Assembly: GCF_008635795.1 (NCBI RefSeq)
Contig: NZ_VWRQ01000003.1
Location: 186,001 to 250,000, forward strand
From: Paenibacillus tepidiphilus
GTDB taxonomy: Bacteria; Bacillota; Bacilli; Paenibacillales; Paenibacillaceae
Reading direction: 5' to 3'
DNA: 64,000 nt
The first letter of the stretch is position 1. Each line of letters begins with the position of its first letter. Of this stretch, positions 35,207 through 43,061 are shown one piece after another. The notes beneath the pieces are model-generated. The model was not told where the DNA came from, did not search any database, and worked only from the letters and a program-made list of their open reading frames with translations. The position numbers were made by a program, and so were the translations under genes.

Positions 35207-37111
35207 TTAATCAAAAAACACTCCGGATAATGTAACATCAGGACCTGAATTTTTAACAAATTTCACCTTGATATGACCCTTTAAATATAGGCTTACGTAA
35301 ATTCCCGTTTCCGTTTCATACTCATTGAAATGACATTCAGTAAGAATACTCCCGTTCTCAGCGTCACAGACTCCAATGGTGAATCTTCGTCCGAATTTCT
35401 CATAATCTACAAAATAAAAAGAAACCTTCCTGGCTTCGTTTCCCGTTATAAATAATTCAATTTCAAATTTTTCTGTATGTAAAAGATAGGAGCCCAGTCT
35501 GTTATTGCTTTGTACAGGCGCAAGCGCACGGTCATCGGAATAGCAATACGATAGAACGACCATATCCGCGTCTCTAACGATCATTCCCTGCCTCACTAAA
35601 TAGGGGGGCATTTTCTCTGTGCTTCCCGGGATATAATAGCCACATCTGCCGTAACTTTCTTTCCATTCCCCCTGAGTAACTAAATCAGTCCCCGATAAGG
35701 CTGCACTTGTCCCAATATTCTTGGCATCCTTACGAACCTTTACTTCACAGTACTGAAATTTCAGTTCATCATAATGAGTACATATTCTGAAGAGATGGTA
35801 ACCCCGCTCCAATTCTTCGAAGCATATTTCCGTAACGCCTTGGTCAGCCTCAATCCGCTTAGGCTGCAGCTTATTATCAATATATATTTCAAAGTCCTGA
35901 TCCGTGCTAGTTTCCCTCAAAACAATCCTGAGGTCCGTTCCGAAAAAAATAAATTGCATCTCTGAATGCTTCTTTAACACTCCAATATATCCACCATACC
36001 GGTCTTGTACAAGGGCATATTCGCCCTGTACAGATTCAATGTTTATATCACCAGCCTTAATTTTGCTTTGATTATGTACGACTTCAGCCTGGGAATGATC
36101 TAATATGTCACGCTCCAGTTCAACGAACAGCTCATATTCCCGCTCTTTTATTTCGGGGCATTTTGCAATTAACCTGTCCAGAGTTAAAGGCTTCTTCGCA
36201 ACGTTATATTTTACCGCCAAGTTTCTGAACGCCAGTATTTCTTGCTTTAGTTCTGACAGCAGAATGTAATAATGATTTGCCCTCTTTAATTTTCCGATAA
36301 GATATAAATCCTGCACCAGCTTCAGAAGGATCAATTTATGCTCATATATGATATAAAACGCTCTGATATCCAAATAACCGTCGTTTGTTCCCGCATTATT
36401 CATCATAGTTATCATTACATCATATATGGATATTCCATAGACAAACTCAGCAGCGTATACATTCCTTCTGTTCATATCATGCATTGAAACGTTGTACGTA
36501 TGGATTGAATGAACATAATCATACAGCTGATTTTTTATAAAGAAAGTATTATAGTTAACTTCATCAAAGATGTCGTCTTTTAATTTTATTAAATGCACAC
36601 CTTCAAACCAGTCAAAAAACGGATGTTCAAAACTGCCCAGAATCTCTTCAAATGAAACTTCAAATACAGAATAAGGGTTTTCATTGAAAAACTCACCAAT
36701 ATAAAATACTTTTCTCTCCGAGTCATATCCGAATATTAGAAGATCGTGGTAAAGATGCTTTTGTTTATAATTCTCGCTAGAGAGCTTTATATTAAAATGA
36801 TCAACTAACAGATAAACGTAATAGCCGAGATCAATGGATGATGTAATGAATTTTTCGGGGCTGATTCCCAATTTATGAATTATGCCCCGATGAATTTTAT
36901 TGTACTCAACGAGCGGGTAATTTTTGATGAATTCGGTAATATCCCAGCATATATTAAAGTCCAGCCGCTCCGCTCTATAATAGGCCAACTGAATATAGTG
37001 TGTGAGCAGCCGGGGCAGTAGTGGCTTACGGGATTCCAATAGGGACATAATTACAGCCGTATGGGGATAGGAGGTCACCGTTGAAGGGTTATACTCCAGT
37101 ATTTTCTTCAA
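35207..37111 (-). CDS. BtrH_N-like (papain-fold) protein of the NRPS cluster
   Basis: A 634-residue protein. The N-terminal region resembles the BtrH N-terminal/C39-peptidase-like fold, with a Cys near residue 55 (FNICWDITEF) and a His before a GYD strand (YHDLLIFGYDSERKVFYIGE, about residue 125). In butirosin biosynthesis BtrH moves an acyl group from a carrier protein to an amine. The central part is helical; the last 200 residues are beta-rich, like a carbohydrate-binding module. A role in acyl transfer or release is therefore plausible but unproven. The start is a TTG, directly after a TGA, with AGGAG nine bases upstream. A terminator hairpin separates it from the RifG-like gene. Confidence 0.6.
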   Translation of the reverse strand: MKKILEYNPSTVTSYPHTAVIMSLLESRKPLLPRLLTHYIQLAYYRAERLDFNICWDITEFIKNYPLVEYNKIHRGIIHKLGISPEKFITSSIDLGYYVYLLVDHFNIKLSSENYKQKHLYHDLLIFGYDSERKVFYIGEFFNENPYSVFEVSFEEILGSFEHPFFDWFEGVHLIKLKDDIFDEVNYNTFFIKNQLYDYVHSIHTYNVSMHDMNRRNVYAAEFVYGISIYDVMITMMNNAGTNDGYLDIRAFYIIYEHKLILLKLVQDLYLIGKLKRANHYYILLSELKQEILAFRNLAVKYNVAKKPLTLDRLIAKCPEIKEREYELFVELERDILDHSQAEVVHNQSKIKAGDINIESVQGEYALVQDRYGGYIGVLKKHSEMQFIFFGTDLRIVLRETSTDQDFEIYIDNKLQPKRIEADQGVTEICFEELERGYHLFRICTHYDELKFQYCEVKVRKDAKNIGTSAALSGTDLVTQGEWKESYGRCGYYIPGSTEKMPPYLVRQGMIVRDADMVVLSYCYSDDRALAPVQSNNRLGSYLLHTEKFEIELFITGNEARKVSFYFVDYEKFGRRFTIGVCDAENGSILTECHFNEYETETGIYVSLYLKGHIKVKFVKNSGPDVTLSGVFFD

Positions 37112-37151
37112 TCATACTTTCTCCTTTCAGTTAAATTTTCTTGCTTCTACT

Positions 37152-37218
37152 AAAAAAACGGGTATTCCAGCAGGAATCCTTCACACTGCAGTGACGTTAT
37201 CCTTATTGGAAGTACCCG
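37152..37218 (-). terminator. Terminator/attenuator before the BtrH-like gene
   Basis: CGGGTATTCC (37159-37168) pairs with GGAAGTACCCG (37208-37218), with one bulged base, and seven T follow on the minus strand. The long loop contains a CACTGCAGTG palindrome (37184-37193). It lies 16 bp past the RifG-like stop, so it either ends the main operon or limits read-through into the BtrH-like gene. Confidence 0.7.
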
Positions 37219-37233
37219 CTATGGTATATTTCA

Positions 37234-38316
37234 TTAATGAGTGTAAAGCTCCTTCAAGACGGAGTAGATCAGCCCATTATCACTGATAGAGGTCCGCTCG
37301 ACATGGCCGACAGCGATAGGGATGATAAACTCAATTTCATTTCCCCGGCTTTTTTTATCCAAAAGGATTTTTTCAAAAACCTGGTCGATATCGAATCCAT
37401 CCAGTGTAACAGGTAAACCGATGCTTACCAGTAAAGCTACAACTTTCTCCTTCTCTCCTTGTTGCGTCAGACCGAGGGCTTCACCCAATCTAAAAGCACC
37501 CGCGATGCCTATCGAAACAGCCTCCCCGTGAGATAACGAAAACCCGGATACGGATTCAACGGCATGTCCGATAGTGTGGCCGAAATTCAAGACGGCTCTT
37601 ATTCCGCGGTCAAACTCATCACTGCATACAATCTCACTTTTAATTGTGCAGTTTTCATGGATCAAATATTCTAGAACATCATTATCAAAGGAATATATAT
37701 CTTCAATATGAGCAGACACATATTCAAACAGCTTGTTATCGGCAATGATACAATGTACAAGAATTTCCACAATCCCTGCGTTGATATATCTCCGTGGCAG
37801 CGTCCTGATAAATCCCGGATTAATGATCACCAGATCCGGCTGATAAAAAGAGCCTATATTGTTTTTTATGTTCTGATAATTGATTCCAACCTTGCCTCCC
37901 ACACTGCTGTCCACCTGTGCCAACAATGTTGTAGGGCACTGTATGAATCCAATTCCCCGCAGATAAGTGGAGGCCACGAATCCGGTTACATCTCCCACGA
38001 CGCCTCCGCCCAGAGCTATCATTACATCATGCCTTTGAACTTTATGGCTGCACAAGAACCCGTATATCGCTTCCACTGTCTTTAGATTTTTAGACTGCTC
38101 CCCTTCCGGAAATACATAATGAAGAACAGAATAACCAAGCCTGGAGAACATTTGCATCCAAGCATCAAGATACAGCTCCGATACCGTGCTATCTGTAACA
38201 ATCACCACTCTTGTCCCGGGGCATGCGCTTTGAATATACGAGGTGAAATCATTGATATCATCCGATATGACAATAGGGTATTGCCTTTCCTTTAATTCCA
38301 CCGTTAATGAATGCAT
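37234..38316 (-). CDS. Amino-3-dehydroquinate synthase-like enzyme (RifG-like)
   Basis: A 360-residue sugar-phosphate cyclase. It has the NAD-binding GGGVVGDVTGFVAS, substrate motif LLAQVDSSVGGKVGIN, and metal ligands in AGIVEILVHCII (Glu), LNFGHTIGHAVE (His) and LSHGEAVSIG (His). DSSVGGK is typical of dehydroquinate and amino-dehydroquinate synthases and excludes 2-deoxy-scyllo-inosose synthase. By itself it could be an AroB paralogue, but directly after RifM, L, N and K homologues it most likely cyclises amino-DAHP to amino-dehydroquinate. AAGGTGA precedes the ATG; nine bases separate it from the RifK-like gene. Confidence 0.85.
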   Translation of the reverse strand: MHSLTVELKERQYPIVISDDINDFTSYIQSACPGTRVVIVTDSTVSELYLDAWMQMFSRLGYSVLHYVFPEGEQSKNLKTVEAIYGFLCSHKVQRHDVMIALGGGVVGDVTGFVASTYLRGIGFIQCPTTLLAQVDSSVGGKVGINYQNIKNNIGSFYQPDLVIINPGFIRTLPRRYINAGIVEILVHCIIADNKLFEYVSAHIEDIYSFDNDVLEYLIHENCTIKSEIVCSDEFDRGIRAVLNFGHTIGHAVESVSGFSLSHGEAVSIGIAGAFRLGEALGLTQQGEKEKVVALLVSIGLPVTLDGFDIDQVFEKILLDKKSRGNEIEFIIPIAVGHVERTSISDNGLIYSVLKELYTH

Positions 38317-38325
38317 CTCTTCACC

Positions 38326-39531
38326 TTATCGACCCGCATTTTTAATTTTATTGATCGCACCGGCAATGTCCTTTAAATCTTCTGTATCCCCTTCAAGGGT
38401 ATAATGTGGTAACCAAATCACATCGCTGGCAATTTTTCTGGCATTACTTAAATCCGCTTCTTGTGAGTAGTCGTACCCCTCAATCCGTCTACCGAATTTC
38501 TGCTCCTTAAAAAACTTCGTATCGGATAAGACAGGAAACGATATAAAGCTGGGAATGCCCTCCGCAATCAAAGCATCTACAAATTGTTGTCTGCTCATTC
38601 CGTTGAAATACAGTGAATCATAGTAGAACATATACATATAATGCGGATTAAGGGTGGAGCCTTCCTTGCGGCCCTGAGGCGTAATGCCCTCGACATCTTC
38701 CAGAAGGTTATCCAGAAACAAAGCGTGTTTCTCCCGTACTTCGTTCAAATGCTCAATCCGCTCCAGTTGGGCCAGCAGGATTGCGGCATGAAATTCACTC
38801 ATCCGGTAATTGGAGCCCATAACCAGATGCTGATAGGTTCTATCATTCTTCGGTCTGCCAACTCCATGCATCAAATATGCGGTATCATAGAATTCTTTGC
38901 TGTTCGTTACAATGCACCCGCCTTCACCGCAGGTCATTAATTTCCCATTCTGAAAACTGAATATCGCAATATCTCCCATACTGCCAATTCTTTTATTCTT
39001 CCATTCTCCTCCGTGTCCATGGGCAGCGTCTTCAATTACTTTAATATTATGCTTCCGGGCTATCTCACAAATCCGATCCATATCACAGGCATGTCCAGCC
39101 ATATGGACTGGAATAACGGCTTTCGTTCTTGGGGTTATCGCCTTCTCAAATGCTTCAGGACTCATGCAGAAAGTCTCCGGATCAACATCCACTAATACTG
39201 GAGTTGCATTGCAATAAATAACCGCGGAGCCTGTGGAGATAAATGTAAGCGCCGGAACGATTACCTCATCACCTCTTCCTATGTCCAAAACAGATAGGCT
39301 TAACTCTATGGCATGTGTTCCGTTTGTGACGGCCAGACAATATTCAGTATCGTGCATTTTGGCAAATTTCTCTTCAAATTCATCGACCATTGTCCCGGTC
39401 ATTCTCCACCAATTCCCGCTTTTCACTACTTCAGTGATCAGCTCAAGCTCTCTTTCTCCGGAAATGGGCCACTGCGGAAAGGGTTTGGTTTTGTAAGGAC
39501 TTCCTCCATTAATTACCAATGTCTCACTCAT
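38326..39531 (-). CDS. AHBA synthase-like PLP enzyme (RifK-like)
   Basis: A 401-residue DegT/DnrJ/EryC1-family enzyme. The PLP lysine lies in IFSFQNGKLMTCGEGG, a stretch almost identical to that of rifamycin AHBA synthase. Other shared motifs are GNWWRMTG near residue 40, AVTNGTHAIELSLSVL, MPVHMAGH-like PVHMAGHACDMD and EDAAHGHGGEW. RifK both aminates the C3-ketosugar en route to kanosamine and aromatises amino-dehydroshikimate to 3-amino-5-hydroxybenzoate. GGAGG eight bases before the ATG at 39531 fixes the start. Tight spacing to the RifN- and RifG-like genes supports a shared pathway. A plain sugar aminotransferase is the main alternative. Confidence 0.87.
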   Translation of the reverse strand: MSETLVINGGSPYKTKPFPQWPISGERELELITEVVKSGNWWRMTGTMVDEFEEKFAKMHDTEYCLAVTNGTHAIELSLSVLDIGRGDEVIVPALTFISTGSAVIYCNATPVLVDVDPETFCMSPEAFEKAITPRTKAVIPVHMAGHACDMDRICEIARKHNIKVIEDAAHGHGGEWKNKRIGSMGDIAIFSFQNGKLMTCGEGGCIVTNSKEFYDTAYLMHGVGRPKNDRTYQHLVMGSNYRMSEFHAAILLAQLERIEHLNEVREKHALFLDNLLEDVEGITPQGRKEGSTLNPHYMYMFYYDSLYFNGMSRQQFVDALIAEGIPSFISFPVLSDTKFFKEQKFGRRIEGYDYSQEADLSNARKIASDVIWLPHYTLEGDTEDLKDIAGAINKIKNAGR

Positions 39532-39565
39532 TTGCGTAACCTCCATATTATTAATATAAAAAATA

Positions 39566-40519
39566 TTAATCTTGATAGTGATTAATATTTATATCCTTAT
39601 CCATGCACAGTTTTACGGCACCGTAAATGCCGTTAAGATCCTGAAGCTCCGAGAATAATATATCCACTTTTCTGGTGTTTCCTAATAAGTTATCTGTAGC
39701 TTCTTCAAGGATAGCCTTATAAAATTCCCCAGCCTTCAGAACCCCGCCCCCTATCACTATCGAATCTATATCTAACACAGCAACCAGTATTTCTATCATT
39801 CTCGCAACGTAGTGTCCCGCTTTCCGGAATGCCTCTAAGGCCGCGATATCGTTTGCGGATGCGCGTTTGGCCAGCTCCTCCAAGGAAATCAACGCGGGAT
39901 CAATACCTGATTGCTCACAGTATGCAGATACGATAGCAGGCCCGGAGGCGAGCGCTTGCAGGCAGCCTTTTTTTCCGCAGACACATGTAGGCCCGTTCTC
40001 CAGCATTGCAATATGGCCAATCTCACCAGCCCACCCGTGCTTTCCCGGATATAATTGGTCATCAGTAATGATGCCGCAGCTGATTCCTGTGCTTAAGGTA
40101 ATATAGATGAAGGAGTGAAGCCTGGCGCCCCTTCCTTTCCATTGTTCCCCTAATGCCGCACAGTTGGAATCATCTTCCATATACACATTGACATGATAGC
40201 GCTGCTCGAGGCAGGTCCGTAAAGGAAATCCGTTCCATAGTGGATTATTGGGCCATACAGTGATCACTCCATGCTTACGGTCAAATAGGGCAGCTGAAGA
40301 AACGCCTATAGCCCTTAACCTTATTCCGGCAGTCTCATAAGATTGCACAATTTGATCAATCGGTTGAAATAAATTCGCCTCAACTTCTGCTGCGGCATGC
40401 TCCAGATGGATAAACGTCCTTTTTACAAGAGACCCTTCGACACAATCCTGAGCAACATTATAAATACAAAATCTTATTGATGTTCCCCCGATGTCTACAC
40501 CCAGAATAAATTCACTCAT
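39566..40519 (-). CDS. ROK-family sugar kinase, kanosamine kinase-like (RifN-like)
   Basis: A 317-residue ROK kinase. The phosphate-binding start is ILGVDIGGTSIRF, and the ROK zinc signature is intact: GEIGHIAMLENGPTCVCGKK followed by GCLQALASG, with one His and three Cys. The catalytic Asp lies in MEDDSNCAALGE. RifN phosphorylates kanosamine at C6 before the transketolase-type step towards imino-erythrose 4-phosphate; this is the likely role here. AGGTGA precedes the ATG at 40519, four bases after the RifL-like stop. Glucokinase activity cannot be excluded from sequence. Confidence 0.85.
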   Translation of the reverse strand: MSEFILGVDIGGTSIRFCIYNVAQDCVEGSLVKRTFIHLEHAAAEVEANLFQPIDQIVQSYETAGIRLRAIGVSSAALFDRKHGVITVWPNNPLWNGFPLRTCLEQRYHVNVYMEDDSNCAALGEQWKGRGARLHSFIYITLSTGISCGIITDDQLYPGKHGWAGEIGHIAMLENGPTCVCGKKGCLQALASGPAIVSAYCEQSGIDPALISLEELAKRASANDIAALEAFRKAGHYVARMIEILVAVLDIDSIVIGGGVLKAGEFYKAILEEATDNLLGNTRKVDILFSELQDLNGIYGAVKLCMDKDININHYQD

Positions 40520-40523
40520 AGCT

Positions 40524-41630
40524 TCACCTGTCAAAATAACCGGCCGGAAAGCACTCGACCACAGTTTCGTTGCTGTACATTTTCTCTATCAATGCGACCG
40601 AAGCTATGGCATCCTTCGCTGAAAGATATGTACCCGACCGGTCTCTGATCTGGTCAATGAAATATTGCCCCAAAGCATAGAAGGCCTGGAAGGCATGGTT
40701 AGTTTCTCTATTCAGGACTAAAGTTTCACTGTTCCGGTCATCCATGAGCATTATTTCATCCTTATCCCATAAGCGTTGATTGCTGAATCCAAAAAGCGTT
40801 TTCATCTCCAACCTTCCTTTTGTACCGGTTAACACGATATGGGTATAATCATTTTCTACATCCTCCGCCCAGCTGACCTTAACAATCATTGTAGTCCCAT
40901 CGCTATGTTTAACCTGGCCTACGGCCGTTCGTTCGACATCTATTTCAGCCTTAAGAACGCTTGAGCTGGTTTGAAACCATCCGGCACTGTCCTTTGCCTC
41001 CCCCCCTCCGGTCCTAACGGTAGTCAGCGAAGCTTCCGAAACTTCCTTTCCTTGCGTAAACATAGTACATATATCAACGATGTGAGAACCTAAATCGGTC
41101 AATACTCCGCCTCCAGAAAACTTGCGGTTAGTAAACCAGCTTCCCGGGTTTGGAACACCCGACTTTCTGATCCAAGAAGCTTCAATATGTGCCAGCTCCC
41201 CTGCTTTTCCCTCCGTAAATAATTGATAAAACTTCTTAACGTCTAAGCGAAACCTGTTTACAAAGCCCGGCAAATAAATCAGGCCATTCTGCTCAGCCAG
41301 TTCAACGATTTCTCTGATTTCCGCTTCTAGGAAGGCAACCGGCTTTTCGCATAATACATGCTTTCCTTTTAGCAATGCCTGTCTTGTGTAGTCAACATGC
41401 GTATAATTAGGTGACGCAATAATCACAGCAGTGATATCGGAATCCAAAAATTCATCGAAATCTGTAAAGACATGTGGAATTCCATGTTTATTGCCAAACT
41501 CCGCTGCGTTAGTATCAGGGATATCGTAGACCGCCTTAATCTCTACTCCTTCAATGCTTGCAAGCACCGGAACATGCGCTTTTTCCATAATCCAGCCACA
41601 CCCGATAAGACCGATATTAATAGTATTCAT
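40524..41630 (-). CDS. Gfo/Idh/MocA oxidoreductase (RifL-like)
   Basis: A 368-residue NAD(P)-dependent dehydrogenase. The Rossmann start is IGLIGCGWIMEKAHVPVLAS; the catalytic dyad region is CEKPVAFLEAEI (Lys of EKP), with a GGGVLTDLGSHIVDI segment in the C-terminal domain. RifL oxidises the C3 hydroxyl of UDP-glucose so that RifK can aminate it; the related NtdC of B. subtilis acts on glucose 6-phosphate. The donor used here is not decidable by eye. It lies three bases after the RifM-like gene and four before the RifN-like gene. Confidence 0.85.
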   Translation of the reverse strand: MNTINIGLIGCGWIMEKAHVPVLASIEGVEIKAVYDIPDTNAAEFGNKHGIPHVFTDFDEFLDSDITAVIIASPNYTHVDYTRQALLKGKHVLCEKPVAFLEAEIREIVELAEQNGLIYLPGFVNRFRLDVKKFYQLFTEGKAGELAHIEASWIRKSGVPNPGSWFTNRKFSGGGVLTDLGSHIVDICTMFTQGKEVSEASLTTVRTGGGEAKDSAGWFQTSSSVLKAEIDVERTAVGQVKHSDGTTMIVKVSWAEDVENDYTHIVLTGTKGRLEMKTLFGFSNQRLWDKDEIMLMDDRNSETLVLNRETNHAFQAFYALGQYFIDQIRDRSGTYLSAKDAIASVALIEKMYSNETVVECFPAGYFDR

Positions 41631-41633
41631 AGA

Positions 41634-42317
41634 TCACACATTCCTTAGGACAGAATTCTTTACAGGGATTCTTTCAGGCAGACAACCGCCATTAAAAATG
41701 GCATCTCTAAGTTCCTCTACCGTCTCAACCAGAAGCGTTGGCTGCTGAAGCCGAAGTTCTTCCTTTGAAACATCCCCCCATGAAACTGCAATCGACTGAA
41801 TTCCGGCATTCCTTGCACATACAATATCGTTAATTCCATCACCGATCATAACTGAATCCTGTCCGGCGAGCTGCAAGTGTGTCAGAATCAGATCTATACT
41901 TTCCCGGTGGGGCTTAGGATGATGAACATCATCAGAACATACAATAAAATCAAAGTATTCTCCGAGCCGGTGGTGTTTTAATATTTCCAAGGTTCTGCTG
42001 CGGTCCTTTCCGGTACATAAAGCACAAGGAATACCATAATTTCGGATTTCCTGCAGCAGCTCTCTCATCCCGGGATAAATTTGGATGGATGCGATATTCT
42101 CCCTGCTGACTTGCTGATAGATCGGTATCATGGATAACGGTAAATCCAGCTTGGCAAAAATTCTTTGCAGGCTATCGCCGCTATTGCGGAAAAATTCCTG
42201 AAACGGCGGCTCTCCTTCTCCGCATATTAACCTGTATGATTGCTGTAAAGCTTTAACCTGCACCTCATGAGAGTTAATGATGACTCCGTCGAAATCGAAG
42301 ATTACGTTTTTTTCCAT
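41634..42317 (-). CDS. HAD-family phosphatase (RifM-like)
   Basis: A 227-residue HAD phosphatase of the beta-phosphoglucomutase-like group. Motif I is FDFDGVIINS (nucleophile Asp), motif II ALCTGK, motif III KPHRES and motif IV MIGDGINDI. AHBA clusters contain such a protein (RifM) needed for kanosamine formation by dephosphorylation. Position directly before RifL-, N-, K- and G-like genes supports the same role. The ribosome site (GGGAGG) is about 13 bases from the ATG. Confidence 0.85.
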   Translation of the reverse strand: MEKNVIFDFDGVIINSHEVQVKALQQSYRLICGEGEPPFQEFFRNSGDSLQRIFAKLDLPLSMIPIYQQVSRENIASIQIYPGMRELLQEIRNYGIPCALCTGKDRSRTLEILKHHRLGEYFDFIVCSDDVHHPKPHRESIDLILTHLQLAGQDSVMIGDGINDIVCARNAGIQSIAVSWGDVSKEELRLQQPTLLVETVEELRDAIFNGGCLPERIPVKNSVLRNV

Positions 42318-42359
42318 ATTATTGTATTCTACCTCCCGGATCTGTCCTTTGTACCCTGC

Positions 42360-43040
42360 TCAAGAGAAAATTACCTGTTGTACGCATTGAACCGTTTGCT
42401 TGATGTCATCATTGATGAAGAAGTGACCGCTTTGAAATGAATAAAGCTCACAGGATCTGCGGGTTAACGTCTTCCAGTTCGCCATATGCTCAGGTGGTGT
42501 GCTTTTATCCCGGGTACCGTAGAAAATAGAGAAGTCAACATCCAGTCTTTCATTCATTACATTGAACTTATAATCATTAAGTATTCTGTAGTCCGCCTCC
42601 AGAATCGGCATGAATATTCTAAATAATTCAGAATCATCTAATACCTCCGGAGGTGTAGCCCCCAATTCTCTCGTTCTACTGACAATCTCGTCAACAGGCA
42701 CTGGAGAGTGTGCATAAATAGGGGGTGTTTTCCCTGACAGAATAAGCTTTACAGGAAGCTGCAGCTGCTGATTATGCAGCATGACAGCCAACTCGTAAGC
42801 CAGTAAGGCTCCCATACTATGACCAAACAAAATATATTCCGACCCTTGTACACATTCTGTTGCTTGTTGGTAAAGGTCATTCACCGCATCGGCAAAGGTT
42901 GTATAGAACGGTTCTCCGTACCTGCTTCCGCGTCCGGCTAATTCCAAGGGAACAAGCTCAATGTCGGTCTGCAAATGCCTTTTCCATACCCAGTAATGGT
43001 AGGCAGAACTCCCGGCATAGGGGATACACAGCAGTTTCAT
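42360..43040 (-). CDS. Type II thioesterase of the NRPS cluster
   Basis: A 226-residue alpha/beta hydrolase of the GrsT/SrfTE-II type: CIPYAGSSAYHYWVWKRHL at the N-terminus, nucleophile Ser in LFGHSMGALLAYELA (about residue 79), Asp before SIFYGTRDKSTPPEH and His in SGHFFINDD. These enzymes remove wrong acyl groups from carrier domains. The ATG at 43040 follows GAGAGG by eight bases; the frame open to 43046 uses a TTG. It lies between the exporter genes and the RifM-like gene. Confidence 0.9.
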   Translation of the reverse strand: MKLLCIPYAGSSAYHYWVWKRHLQTDIELVPLELAGRGSRYGEPFYTTFADAVNDLYQQATECVQGSEYILFGHSMGALLAYELAVMLHNQQLQLPVKLILSGKTPPIYAHSPVPVDEIVSRTRELGATPPEVLDDSELFRIFMPILEADYRILNDYKFNVMNERLDVDFSIFYGTRDKSTPPEHMANWKTLTRRSCELYSFQSGHFFINDDIKQTVQCVQQVIFS

Positions 43041-43061
43041 GTCCAAGACCTCTCCAACTCT

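Noticed and set aside
37234..38316. 2-deoxy-scyllo-inosose synthase (aminoglycoside pathway)
   Set aside because: The DSSVGGK motif belongs to dehydroquinate/amino-dehydroquinate synthases, and the neighbours are AHBA-type enzymes, not a 2-deoxystreptamine set.
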